From NCBI RefSeq assembly GCF_000716435.1, contig NZ_JNWO01000008.1, positions 372,001 to 436,000 on the forward strand: a stretch of DNA of 64,000 bases, written 5' to 3'. This DNA is from Streptomyces xylophagus (GTDB lineage Bacteria; Actinomycetota; Actinomycetes; Streptomycetales; Streptomycetaceae). The notes beneath the pieces were generated by a model. That model searched no databases. It was not told the DNA's origin and saw only the letters and a list, made by a program, of their open reading frames with translations. Below are positions 33,613 to 41,926 of this stretch, one piece after another; positions within the stretch are counted from its first letter, which is position 1, and every line of letters begins with the position of its first letter. The position numbers and the translations under genes were made by a program.

Positions 33613-35253
33613 CTACTTGCCGCGCTTGGCCTTGTGGCCCGTCACCTGGGCGATCCACTTGATGAAGTCGCCCGGGTCGGTGTTGGCGCCGTGGCCCTCG
33701 TCCCAGTAGTAGAGGTGGTTGACGTCGTCGCCCAGGTTGTCGAGGCGGGCGGCGAGGTTGGCGGCGACCGTCAGCGAGGTGTCCGAGTCCTTGGTGCCGA
33801 GGCGGATCCACCAGTGCTTGGAGCGGTTCTGGTTGACCTTCTCCACCAGGTGGAACATCGGGTTCATCAGGTCGAGCTTCGCGGGGATGTCGCTCGCAAC
33901 CCGCTTGCTGCTCAGGCCCGTTGAGTCGTTCTTCGCGCCGTACGTCGTGAAGTGGCGGGCCAGCGTCGTGCCCGTGCCGAACTCGTTGTTCTCGCCGGCC
34001 GACAGGTCGAAGGCGTCGAAGGCCGGGGTGTCCTTCTTGCGGGCGCCCACGTGGGTGAGGAAGTCGGCCCAGGTGAAGGTGGCCTTGCCGTCGGCCCAGG
34101 TGATGAAGGTGTTGGCCTTCAGGTAGGTCTCGCGGGCGGAGTCCGAGAGGGCGGCGAGGTACGTGGTCGCCGAGGGCTCCAGGTACTGCTCGACCATGTA
34201 CGCGTCGAGGTTGCGCGCGTTCAGCGGACCGAAGCCGCCGAGGCCGCGCAGCTTCAACCCGGCCTGGTACTCGGCGAATTGACCGCGCAGCGCCTTCGAC
34301 ACCGTCTGGTCGACCTGCTTGCCGGTGCTCAGGTCGTTGGCTCCCCAGTTCCACTCGTAGGCACCGTCGGCGTGCTCCAGGTCCGTGATCGGGCACCAGG
34401 CGCCGGTCGCGAAGATCGCGTCGGACGCGTCGGCCGCGCCCAGCTCCTTGAGGTACTTGTCGTAGATCGGGCTGTCACCGGACGCGCCCAGCAGCGAGGA
34501 CAGCGCGCCACCGGCACTCGTACCGGCGGAGACGATCCGCTCGACGTTGCCGGGGATGCGGCCCTTGTTGGACTTGATGTACCGGACGGCGGCCTTGAGG
34601 TCGACGATCGCGGCCGGGGCGGTGCCGTAGTACTCGCCGCTGGAGTTCTTGAGCGTACGGCCGCGGGCGCCGGGCTCGATCACGACGTAGCCGGCGGCCA
34701 GCGCGAGGAGCTGGTTGCTGGAGGTCGCGCCGCCGGTGGCGTTGGTGTTGCCGTTGGCGCCGGGGGCGGAGGCGCTCGCGGAAGCCGAGGTCGAGGTCGA
34801 GGCGCTGGGGGCGCCGCTGGGGGCCGCGCCGCCGCCCATCGCCGAACCGCCGCCGCCGACCTCGGTGGCCGTCGCCACGGAGGCGGGCAGGTAACCGCCG
34901 ATGGAGTTGGCGAGCAGGATCGGCGCGTTGCTCGCGTCGACCGCCTTGCCGTCGATCTCGACCGGGGAGCTGACGATCAGCGACTGGTAGGTGGCGTCCA
35001 CCGGGTCGGCGACGTACGTGATCGCCTTCCAGAAGTGGTAGACGACCGTGTGCTCCGTGCCCTCGGTGTCCGTGATCGTCTTCGTCAGCTTCGTGTAGGC
35101 GTCCGGGTCGAAGACCAGGGCGTCCGAGGAGGAGGACGACGATTTCGAGTCGCTCGCGTTCGCGCTGAGCGCGATGCCGCCGACCGCCGCGACACCGGCG
35201 GTCGCGCCGATGCCCATGACTACCGTCCTGCGCTTCACTGCCCTGTGCTTCAC
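33613..35253 (-). CDS. Exported alpha/beta hydrolase, subtype B tannase-like esterase
   Basis: Secreted esterase of 546 residues. The N-terminus (KRRTVVMGIGATAGVAAVGG) resembles a Tat or Sec signal. A Ser/Gly/Ala/Thr low-complexity insert covers about residues 133-180. The nucleophile elbow is SAGTSAGG with S246, and the late DEGHGAN supplies the catalytic His. The family (subtype B tannase, found widely in Streptomyces) cleaves galloyl or related aromatic esters; actual substrate unproven. GTG start at 35253 with GAGAGGC upstream; inner GTG codons are possible. The low-complexity insert inside the catalytic domain is unusual. Confidence 0.85.
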   Translation of the reverse strand: MKHRAVKRRTVVMGIGATAGVAAVGGIALSANASDSKSSSSSSDALVFDPDAYTKLTKTITDTEGTEHTVVYHFWKAITYVADPVDATYQSLIVSSPVEIDGKAVDASNAPILLANSIGGYLPASVATATEVGGGGSAMGGGAAPSGAPSASTSTSASASASAPGANGNTNATGGATSSNQLLALAAGYVVIEPGARGRTLKNSSGEYYGTAPAAIVDLKAAVRYIKSNKGRIPGNVERIVSAGTSAGGALSSLLGASGDSPIYDKYLKELGAADASDAIFATGAWCPITDLEHADGAYEWNWGANDLSTGKQVDQTVSKALRGQFAEYQAGLKLRGLGGFGPLNARNLDAYMVEQYLEPSATTYLAALSDSARETYLKANTFITWADGKATFTWADFLTHVGARKKDTPAFDAFDLSAGENNEFGTGTTLARHFTTYGAKNDSTGLSSKRVASDIPAKLDLMNPMFHLVEKVNQNRSKHWWIRLGTKDSDTSLTVAANLAARLDNLGDDVNHLYYWDEGHGANTDPGDFIKWIAQVTGHKAKRGK

Positions 35254-35428
35254 CGTGCTGCCTCTCGTCTTCCTGACCGCGTCTTCCCGACCGCTCCCTG
35301 TCCTTGCGCTTGCGAACGTAATCGGCGGCGAACAAAATCGTCAACAATCTGCCGGGCATTCATGGGGGACCCACAGCGGTGGCGCCCGCGCACAGGATTT
35401 TCATGGCCCCCTCTCGGCTTTCCTCAGC

Positions 35429-35447
35429 TTCTGACGTACCGTCAGAT
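35429..35447. promoter_or_regulatory. Operator site E, perfect core, directly before a start codon
   Basis: TTCTGACGTACCGTCAGAT ends two bases before the DoxX ATG. The TACCGT in its middle (35437-35442) is placed like the -10 of a leaderless transcript, so bound repressor would cover the promoter. Confidence 0.85.
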
Positions 35448-35449
35448 TC

Positions 35450-35899
35450 ATGGACGCGATCTGGCTCAGCGGAGCCGACTGGCTCGCCGTGCTGCGTATA
35501 GGACTCGGCCTGTGGTGGCTGGAGAGCTGGCGGCACAAGGACAAGAAGGCCTGGTTCGAACGCGGCACCGGCATCGCCTGGGCGGCCGACGTCGCCGCCA
35601 AACACCGCTGGACGGCGGTCCGTTCGGGCTTCGACGTGATGGTCGCGCCGCGCCCGCGCACGATGGCGTACGTCGTCGTCTACGCCGAGTTGGCGGTCGG
35701 CCTGGGCCTGGTCGTGGGCTTCCTCACCCCGGCCGCCCTCGTCGGGGGCCTGCTCCTCAACGTCCTCTACTTCACGCTCATGATCCACGACTGGGCGGAG
35801 CAGGGGCAGAACGCGATGATGGCGCTCATCTCGGTGGTGGCGCTGTTCGCGATGTCCTGGCAGGTGTGGTCGGTGGACGCGGCGCTGGGGTGGTTCTGA
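35450..35899 (+). CDS. DoxX-family membrane protein
   Basis: 149-residue protein with about four membrane helices (WLAVLRIGLGLWWLESW, MAYVVVYAELAVGLGLVVGFL, ALVGGLLLNVLYFTLMI, MMALISVVALFAMSWQVW). It belongs to the DoxX/DoxD-like group, some of whose members carry quinone-linked electron transfer. No Shine-Dalgarno sequence is present, so it is probably leaderless. Stop overlaps the ATG of the DUF35 gene (TGATG). Its place behind operator E makes it part of the catabolic regulon, perhaps as an electron or redox partner; that is inference. Confidence 0.85.
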   Translation: MDAIWLSGADWLAVLRIGLGLWWLESWRHKDKKAWFERGTGIAWAADVAAKHRWTAVRSGFDVMVAPRPRTMAYVVVYAELAVGLGLVVGFLTPAALVGGLLLNVLYFTLMIHDWAEQGQNAMMALISVVALFAMSWQVWSVDAALGWF

Positions 35900-36327
35900 T
35901 GCCCGACGGCGACCCGCGCCACGACCTCCCCGAGGTCGACACCTTCACCCACCCCTACTGGGAGGCCGCAGCGCAGGGCCGACTCCTGCTCCGGCGCTGC
36001 GCGGACTGCGGACGGTCCCACCACTACCCCCGCGAGTTCTGCCCCCACTGCTGGAGCGAGGCCGTCACCTGGGAGAACGCGAGCGGCCACGCCACGCTCT
36101 ACACCTGGTCCGTCGTCCACCGCAACGATCTGCCGCCCTTCGGGCAGCGGGTGCCGTACGTGGCGGCGGTCGTCGATCTCGCCGAGGGCCCGAGGATGAT
36201 GACGGAAGTCGTGGAATCCGAGCCGGCCGCACTGCGGGCCGGAATGCCGGTCGAGGTGGCGTTCAGGGACGGCATACCGGTGTTCAGGCCGAGGGAAAAT
36301 CATGTATCCGGCGCACAGGGGGCTTGA
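35899..36327 (+). CDS. DUF35 OB-fold / zinc-ribbon protein
   Basis: 142-residue acyl-CoA-associated protein. The rubredoxin-like zinc ribbon is CADCGRSHHYPREFCPHC, followed by an OB fold (ATLYTWSVVHRNDLPPF, VPYVAAVVDLAEGPRMMTEVV). Proteins of this kind partner thiolase-fold enzymes; in cholesterol degradation the DUF35 domain of ChsH2 binds the aldolase Ltp2. No thiolase is in this operon, but one lies at 39487-40659 under the same operator. Translationally coupled to DoxX. Confidence 0.88.
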   Translation: MPDGDPRHDLPEVDTFTHPYWEAAAQGRLLLRRCADCGRSHHYPREFCPHCWSEAVTWENASGHATLYTWSVVHRNDLPPFGQRVPYVAAVVDLAEGPRMMTEVVESEPAALRAGMPVEVAFRDGIPVFRPRENHVSGAQGA

Positions 36328-36339
36328 TTCAATGGCGCG

Positions 36340-36939
36340 ATGGCCCACATACGCGAGCGGTCCCTCCAGCACCCCCTCCCCGAGCTGAACGGTCACGGAC
36401 TGCGGCTGCGCCCCTGGGACGCCGACGACGACACCGATGTCGCCGACTGGCTGCGCGGAGTGTCCGACACCGAGTTCCAGCGCTGGAACACCCCGCTGCG
36501 GCCGATCACGGACCTCACCGGCGCCCGCAACTCGCTCCGCTCCCGCGCCGAGAACGCGGAGGACGGCCTCAGCGCCTCGTTCTGCGTCACCGACGCGGCC
36601 GGCGGTACGACCCTCGGGCACATCGGCGTCAACGACATCGACCACATCGTCCGCGTCGCCCGCGTCGGCTACTGGACCCTCCCCGAGGCCCGCGGCCGGC
36701 ACGTCGCCTCCCGCGCCCTCACCCTCGCCGCCCGCTGGGCCCTCACCGACCTGGGCCTGCACCGCCTCGAACTGGGCCACGCCCTCGGCCACGACGCCTC
36801 CTGCCACATCGCCGAACGCTGCGGCTTCCCGGCCGAGGGAACACTGCGCGGGGCGATGTTCGAGGCGGGCCGACGCGACGCGTTCCGCGACGTACACCTG
36901 CACGGCCGCCTCGCGACGGACCCGGAGGTGAAAGCGTGA
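36340..36939 (+). CDS. GNAT acetyltransferase, RimJ/RimL type
   Basis: 199-residue N-acetyltransferase. The acetyl-CoA loop region is PEARGRHVASRALTLAARWAL, and the N-terminal GLRLRPWDADDDTDVADWL is typical of RimJ-like enzymes. It begins 12 bases after the DUF35 gene and its stop overlaps the next GNAT start (GTGA). Despite closeness to the regulon operon it looks like a general acyltransferase. Substrate not evident. Confidence 0.88.
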   Translation: MAHIRERSLQHPLPELNGHGLRLRPWDADDDTDVADWLRGVSDTEFQRWNTPLRPITDLTGARNSLRSRAENAEDGLSASFCVTDAAGGTTLGHIGVNDIDHIVRVARVGYWTLPEARGRHVASRALTLAARWALTDLGLHRLELGHALGHDASCHIAERCGFPAEGTLRGAMFEAGRRDAFRDVHLHGRLATDPEVKA

Positions 36940-37814
36940 CGGCCGACGCCTGGCACCTCACCGAGGACCTGGACCAATTCCTCACCCGGGCAGGGGAGTT
37001 CCTGCGTTCCCGCCCGGCGCTGCACACGGTCCCGCTGACGGTGACGGGCGCGCTGCGCGGACGCGGGCTGCACCTGTACGGCGAGGGAACCCCGGTCTTC
37101 GGCGCGCTGGAACGAGACGGCGCCGTAAGGGCGGCCTTCTTCCGCACACCCCCGGGCCGCCTGATGCTCACCGCCCTCAGCACTGGGGAGGCCACCGCGC
37201 TGGCGGCCCAACTGGCCGCCCGAGGCGACGAGTTGCCGGGCGTCATGAGTGAACGGGACACGGCGTCGGCCTTCGCGGAGGCGTGGGCGCGACGGACGGG
37301 ATCCGCACCCGAGCTCCACGCGCGCCAACGCCTCTACCGCCTCGGCGAATTGACGATCCCGGGGCCCGTTCCGCCGGGCCGCCCGAGAGTCGCGACGGCA
37401 AAGGATCGCGAACAACTCATGTGCTGGTACGTCGAGTTCGCGAAGGCCATCGGCGAGAGCGGCACCTCGCAGGACCCCGGCGAGTGGGCCGACTTCCGGA
37501 TCGCGTACGGCGGGATCACGCTCTGGGAGACGCCGGACGGTACGCCGGTGTCCATGGCCGGGCTCACGACGAAGGTGGCCGGACAGATCCGGGTAGCCCC
37601 CGTCTACACCCCCGCGGACCTCAGGGGCCGGGGCTACGCCGGTGCGGTCACGGTCGAGGTCAGCAGGATGGCGAGGGCGGCGGGCGCGCAGGAGGTCCTG
37701 CTGTTCACGGACCTGGCCAACCCGACGAGCAACGCCCTGTACCAACGGATCGGGTACCGCCCGGTGGCGGACTTCGCGGGCTACGACTTCCACCCCGCCT
37801 CGGCTCCGAGGTGA
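36936..37814 (+). CDS. GNAT-family acetyltransferase, two-domain
   Basis: 292-residue protein. The C-terminal half is a clear GNAT domain (VAPVYTPADLRGRGYAGAVTVEVSRMARAAGAQEVLLFTDLANPTSNALYQRIGYRPV). The N-terminal half is a degenerate second copy, as in many actinomycete dual-GNAT proteins. The GTG start overlaps the previous stop by four bases, so translation is coupled. Substrate unknown. Confidence 0.88.
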   Translation: MTADAWHLTEDLDQFLTRAGEFLRSRPALHTVPLTVTGALRGRGLHLYGEGTPVFGALERDGAVRAAFFRTPPGRLMLTALSTGEATALAAQLAARGDELPGVMSERDTASAFAEAWARRTGSAPELHARQRLYRLGELTIPGPVPPGRPRVATAKDREQLMCWYVEFAKAIGESGTSQDPGEWADFRIAYGGITLWETPDGTPVSMAGLTTKVAGQIRVAPVYTPADLRGRGYAGAVTVEVSRMARAAGAQEVLLFTDLANPTSNALYQRIGYRPVADFAGYDFHPASAPR

Positions 37815-37824
37815 TACTCACCCC

Positions 37825-38511
37825 ATGGCAACGGGATCAGGATCGGGAACGAATCTCCACGAACTGTTGAAGTCACTACGGGTATGGGCCCCGGAGGTGA
37901 CCAAGCTGCCGCCGCTGGACCCGGCCACGGCTCCGGACACCCCCCTGCCCCTCTTCACCACCTGGTTCGCGGAGGCGGTGGCGGCGGGGGAGACCGAGCC
38001 GCACGTGATGTCCCTCGCGACAACGGACGCCGACGGTCTCCCGGACGCGCGGATCGTGATGCTGCACGGCGCGGACGAGCAGGGCTGGTCCTTCGCGACC
38101 CACGCCACGAGCCGCAAGGGCCACCAACTGAAGGCCGTCGCCTACGCCGCCCTCACCTTCTACTGGCCCCGCCTAGGCCGCCAGGTCCGCCTACGAGGCC
38201 CGGTCGTCCCAGCCACCCCGGCCGAATCCCGGTCCGACCTCCACGCCCACTCCACCGGCGCCCTCGCAGCGGCCCTGACCGGCCACCAGAGCGAACCTCT
38301 CTCGTCCCTGGCCGAGTTGAAACAGACCTCCGAAACAGCCTGGGAACTGGCCCAACAGCAGCCACAGACCCCGGTCCCGTCCTGGACCCTCTACCGCGTA
38401 CTCCCCGACGAGATCGAGTTCTTCCAGGGAGACGCCCTACGACGACACGTGCGCCTGCGTTATATCCGGGAGGGAGATGGAGGCTGGTCGAAGGGGTTGC
38501 TCTGGCCCTGA
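37825..38511 (+). CDS. Pyridoxamine 5'-phosphate oxidase-like FMN protein
   Basis: 228-residue split-barrel flavoprotein. It has the PNPOx pattern PHVMSLATTDADGLPDARIVMLHGADEQGWSFATHATSRKG, then TFYWPRLGRQVRLRGPV, and the C-terminal FFQGDALRRHVRLRYIREGDGGWSKGLLWP resembling the FWQGRxxRLHDR segment of PdxH but with changes. It may oxidise PNP/PMP or bind another cofactor; the altered C-terminal motif leaves this open. Last gene before the inverted-repeat element. Confidence 0.8.
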   Translation: MATGSGSGTNLHELLKSLRVWAPEVTKLPPLDPATAPDTPLPLFTTWFAEAVAAGETEPHVMSLATTDADGLPDARIVMLHGADEQGWSFATHATSRKGHQLKAVAYAALTFYWPRLGRQVRLRGPVVPATPAESRSDLHAHSTGALAAALTGHQSEPLSSLAELKQTSETAWELAQQQPQTPVPSWTLYRVLPDEIEFFQGDALRRHVRLRYIREGDGGWSKGLLWP

Positions 38512-38527
38512 GCCGGCGGAGGTTGCT

Positions 38528-38796
38528 GTTGGGCCGCCCGCTTCTTTGTCAGTGTCGGGTGTGCGTGAGCCGTGTAAAGGGCGCTCCCTGCGGTCGCGTC
38601 GGCTGCGCCGATTCCGCTTCGCTCCACCCTTGACTCGTCTCACGCAAACCCGTGTGAGAAGCGAGCGGGCGGCCCGGAGGGATGGGTGGCCCGGGCATAC
38701 ATCCCCTTGCCTGAGCTACGTCGTGGGCCGGTGTGGTGGGGGCGCGTTCGCGTCTCGCCTGCACGCCGGGTGGGCTTAGCGGCCAACGGCCGGTGG
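38528..38796. repeat. Left arm of a long inverted repeat
   Basis: A 269-bp arm whose reverse complement is found, with scattered mismatches, at 39101-39427. Perfectly shared blocks include AGCGGCCAACGGCCGGTGG at its inner end and GTAAAGGGCGCTCCCT near 38573. No coding sequence is recognised. Confidence 0.85.
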
Positions 38797-38841
38797 GGAC
38801 ATCCGCATTGAGAGGGGATGCGGGTGATGGGTGGAGGCTCC

Positions 38842-38955
38842 GGGCCGGGGGTGGGGCCGGGTGGTGGTCCGGCGGTGGCCTGAAGCTGCCGGTGGCCCCT
38901 CCCCGGGGGTACCGGTCCGCCGAAGTGTGACAGTCGGCGCGAAAGTGTCACACTT
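38842..38955. other. Loop of the inverted-repeat element: G-tract cluster and hairpin
   Basis: Between the arms, 38842-38861 has four G-runs (3, 5, 4, 3) with loops of 2, 1 and 2 bases, a canonical G-quadruplex pattern. AAGTGTGACA (38923-38932) pairs with TGTCACACTT (38946-38955). A CGACTCCC-type 8-bp unit is then repeated about three times near 38963-38990. No ORF in this roughly 300-bp loop is convincing. Confidence 0.65.
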
Positions 38956-39100
38956 TGCAGCCCGACTCCCCGACTCCCCGACTCCCCGACCACCCTCTCC
39001 GGAAGCTGGGGTCATTTGTAACCAGTCAACTAGTTGGTCAGTGGTTAGTCTGTCCTACAGCTTCCAGCGACCCCCCCGCCTCGCCCCACTCCACTCCACC

Positions 39101-39427
39101 CCACCGGCCGTTGGCCGCTGAGCCGACCCGGCGTGCTGGCGAGGCGCGAGGGCGTGCCATCCACCGGGCATTGGCCGCTGAGCCGACCCGGCGTGCTGGC
39201 GAGGCGCTGACGCGTCCCGGGACACCGGCCCGGGGCGTAGTTCAGGTAGGGGGATGTGTGCCTGGCCACCCGTTCTTTCGGGCCGCTCGCTCGCTTCTCT
39301 CACGGGCTGGAGCGGGTCGAGTCAAGGGTGGAGCGGAGCGGAATCGGCGTAGCCGACGCGACCGTAGGGAGCGCCCTTTACTCGGGGCGTGGAAGCCCGA
39401 CACTGGCTGAGAAGCGAGTGGCCCAAC
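39101..39427. repeat. Right arm of the long inverted repeat, with an internal 60-bp duplication
   Basis: Counterpart of the left arm. It is 58 bases longer because a 60-base unit is duplicated: the 37-base block beginning TTGGCCGCTGAGCCGACCC is present at 39111-39147 and again at 39171-39207. Confidence 0.85.
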
Positions 39428-39486
39428 AGCAACTGGTGAGCGGCCTTGGCGTCAGCGCCCCGTGCGGCAACCCCAACCCCCTGAAC

Positions 39487-40659
39487 TCAGCCCCGGCCCA
39501 ACACCACCGTCCCCGAGGAGCAGAACCAGCCACCCGTTCCGGAGGCGACTCCGAGGCGCGGCAACTCTCCGTCTCCGCCGGTCACTTGTCGCGCGCCGGC
39601 CTCTCCGCGGAGTTGCCGTACCGCCTCCACCAGCAGGAACAGGCCCCGCATTCCGGGGTGTTGGGCCGACAGGCCGCCCCCGTCCGTGTTCACGGGGAGT
39701 TCTCCGCCCGACACCCGCAGGCGTCCCTTCTCCACGAAGGCTCCTCCCTCGCCCTTCGCGCAGAAACCGAGGTCCTCCAGCGTCACCAACGTCATGTAGG
39801 TGAACGCGTCGTAGATCTCGGCGAAGTCGATCTCCTCCGGGCGGACCCCGGCCCGTGCGAAGGCGAGGCGGCCGCTCACCGCCGCCGGGGACACCGTGAA
39901 GTCGGGCCACTCGGACATCGCGGCGTGGGAGACGGACTCCCCGGTGCCGAGTACCCAGATCGGTGCGGTACGGCAGTCCTGTACGTACTCCTCGGCGGCC
40001 AGGAGTACCGCCGCGCCGCCGTCGGACCGTATGCAGCAGTGGAGTTTGGTGAAGGGGTCGGCGATCATCGGGCCGGAGAGGACATCGTCCACGGTGATCG
40101 GGTCGCGGAACATCGCCTCGGGGTTGAGGGCGGCGTTGGCGCGGGCCTGTACCGCCACCTCCGCCAACTGCTCGATCGTCGTGCCGAATTCGAGCATGTG
40201 GCGGCGCGCGGCCATCGCGTACTTGGCGATCAGCGTGTGGCCGTAGGGGACTTCGAACTGGAGCGGGCCCCGCGCGCCGAAGGAGAGGTTGCCGGTTCGG
40301 CGGCCGGCCTTGATGTCGGCGCGGGCCGTGGAGCCGTAGACCAGCAGAACTGCGTTCGCGTGGCCCGCCGCTATCGCGTCCGCCGCGTGGGCCGCCATGA
40401 CCTCCCAGGTCGAGCCGCCCACCGCCGTCGAGTCCACCCAGGTGGGGCGCAGGCCCAGGTACTCGGCCACCTCGACGGGGGGCAGCGTACCGAGGCCCGC
40501 CGACGCGAAGCCGTCCACCACGCCCCGGTCCAGGCCCGCGTCCGCCAGTGCGCGGCGGGCCGCCTGGGCGTGCAGGGCGTAGGGGGTCATGTCGTCCACG
40601 CGTCCGCAGTCGGACAGCGCCACGCCCACCACGGCGACCTTGCGGCTCCCCGGTGTCAT
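39487..40659 (-). CDS. Thiolase-fold lipid-transfer-type protein without the usual nucleophile Cys
   Basis: 390-residue thiolase-superfamily protein of the SCP-x/Ltp group. Family landmarks are VAVVGVALSDCGRV, TVDDVLSGPMIADPF, LHCCIRSDGGAAVLL, FAEIYDAFTYMTLVTLEDLGFCAKGEGGAFVE and the end PGMRGLFLLVEAVRQLRG. At the position where degradative thiolases have CxSG it reads GGSTWEVMAAHAADAIAAG, with no Cys. This is also true of the steroid aldolase Ltp2, which works with a DUF35 protein. A retro-aldol step is therefore as likely as thiolysis. ATG at 40659 with GGAGGAGG; divergent from an acyl-CoA dehydrogenase across operator F. Confidence 0.85.
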   Translation of the reverse strand: MTPGSRKVAVVGVALSDCGRVDDMTPYALHAQAARRALADAGLDRGVVDGFASAGLGTLPPVEVAEYLGLRPTWVDSTAVGGSTWEVMAAHAADAIAAGHANAVLLVYGSTARADIKAGRRTGNLSFGARGPLQFEVPYGHTLIAKYAMAARRHMLEFGTTIEQLAEVAVQARANAALNPEAMFRDPITVDDVLSGPMIADPFTKLHCCIRSDGGAAVLLAAEEYVQDCRTAPIWVLGTGESVSHAAMSEWPDFTVSPAAVSGRLAFARAGVRPEEIDFAEIYDAFTYMTLVTLEDLGFCAKGEGGAFVEKGRLRVSGGELPVNTDGGGLSAQHPGMRGLFLLVEAVRQLRGEAGARQVTGGDGELPRLGVASGTGGWFCSSGTVVLGRG

Positions 40660-40701
40660 GAGGCGCCTCCTCCCTCTGTGCATATCGTGCCCGGACTCCT
40701 A

Positions 40702-40720
40702 ATATGACGGACCGTCAGAT
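40702..40720. promoter_or_regulatory. Operator site F
   Basis: ATATGACGGACCGTCAGAT, one core mismatch, in the 76-base gap between the divergent thiolase-like and acyl-CoA dehydrogenase genes. Confidence 0.85.
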
Positions 40721-40735
40721 CTGGAGGGAAGTGTC

Positions 40736-41926
40736 ATGGACGCCAGCTTCACCGCCGAGCAGGACGAGATCCGCCGTACCCTCCGCGAACTCCTCACCAA
40801 GCGCTGCGGGCCGGAACGCCTCCGCACCGCTCTCGACAGCCCCGCCGGGCACGATCCCGTGCTGTGGACCGCCCTCGCCGATCAGCTCGGCCTGCCGGGG
40901 CTCGCGCTTCCGGAGGCCTACGGCGGGGTCGGTTGTACGTCCACCGAACTGGCCCTGGCCTGTGAGGAGACAGGGCGTTTTCTCGCGCCCTCTCCGCTCC
41001 TCGCCACCGCCGTTCTCGTCGCTCCGCTCGTGCTCGCCTTCGGGAGTGAAAGCCAGCGCGCCCGGCTGTTGCCCCGTGTCGCCGCCGGGTCCCTGACCGC
41101 CGCCCTCGCCGTACCCGGCACCGCACTCACCACCGCCCTCACCCTCACCGGCGACAACGACGGGGAGTGGGCGGGGGGCGGGCGTGCGGGTGGGGTGCAG
41201 GCCCGGAGGGAGGGGGAGGACGGGTGGCGGTTGTACGGGCAGGTCGAGCAGGTTCTCGACGGGCACAGTGCCGACTTGCTGCTCGTTGCCGCCCACACCG
41301 GGGGGTTCGCCCGGTCGCGGATCTTGTTGTTCCTGGTTGCGGGGGATGCCGGCGGGCTCGTACGGACTCGGCAGACCGCACTTGACGCGACCCGGCCGCA
41401 GGCGCGGCTCGAACTGCGGGACGTAGAAGCTGAGTTGCTCGGTGCCGACGACAGTCCTCTCGTCCTGCGGGAGCTCTCCGCGCTCGGTGACACCGTCGCC
41501 GCCGTGCTCGCCGCCGAGGCCGTGGGGGCCGCCGACCGTGTGGTGGAGCGGACCGTTCAACACGTCAAGCAGCGTGAGCAGTTCGGGCGGGCGATCGGGT
41601 CGTTCCAGGCGGTGAAGCACCGGTTGGCCGATGTGTATGTGCAGGTCCAGGCGGCCAAGTCGGCCGCCTACTACGCTGCTTGGGCGATCGGCAACGGGGA
41701 GCGGGTCGGTGGGCTCGCCCTCGCTCAGGCCCTGGAGGCGTTGCGAGGGGCCGCCGCCGAGGGGATTCAGCTGCACGGCGGGATCGGCTTCACCTGGGAG
41801 CACGAGGCCCACCTGTACTTCAAGCGCGCCGCCGGTGACGAACTGCTCTTCGGGCCGGTGCACCGGCTGCGGGCGTACGCCGCCGAGGGCGCGCATCTCT
41901 TCGAGAGCCGCGAGGTGACGGTGTGA
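40736..41926 (+). CDS. Acyl-CoA dehydrogenase, partner-subunit-like
   Basis: 396-residue acyl-CoA dehydrogenase. The N-terminal helices (FTAEQDEIRRTLRELL) and GLPGLALPEAYGGVG are typical. The C-terminal part has HVKQREQFGRAIGSFQAVKHRLADVYV and IQLHGGIGFTWEHEAHLYFKRA. The middle FAD-loop motif seen in the full dehydrogenases (SEPDAGSD) is absent, replaced by a Gly-rich variable stretch (about residues 128-165). It therefore resembles the weaker partner of a heteromeric FadE. GGAGGGA precedes the ATG. Coupled to the following deazaflavin-type oxidoreductase by a GTGA overlap. Confidence 0.88.
   Translation: MDASFTAEQDEIRRTLRELLTKRCGPERLRTALDSPAGHDPVLWTALADQLGLPGLALPEAYGGVGCTSTELALACEETGRFLAPSPLLATAVLVAPLVLAFGSESQRARLLPRVAAGSLTAALAVPGTALTTALTLTGDNDGEWAGGGRAGGVQARREGEDGWRLYGQVEQVLDGHSADLLLVAAHTGGFARSRILLFLVAGDAGGLVRTRQTALDATRPQARLELRDVEAELLGADDSPLVLRELSALGDTVAAVLAAEAVGAADRVVERTVQHVKQREQFGRAIGSFQAVKHRLADVYVQVQAAKSAAYYAAWAIGNGERVGGLALAQALEALRGAAAEGIQLHGGIGFTWEHEAHLYFKRAAGDELLFGPVHRLRAYAAEGAHLFESREVTV

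Noticed and set aside
38831..39410. Open frames of 96 and 151 codons in the inverted-repeat element
   Set aside because: They run through repeats and G-tracts, lack ribosome sites and give low-complexity products.
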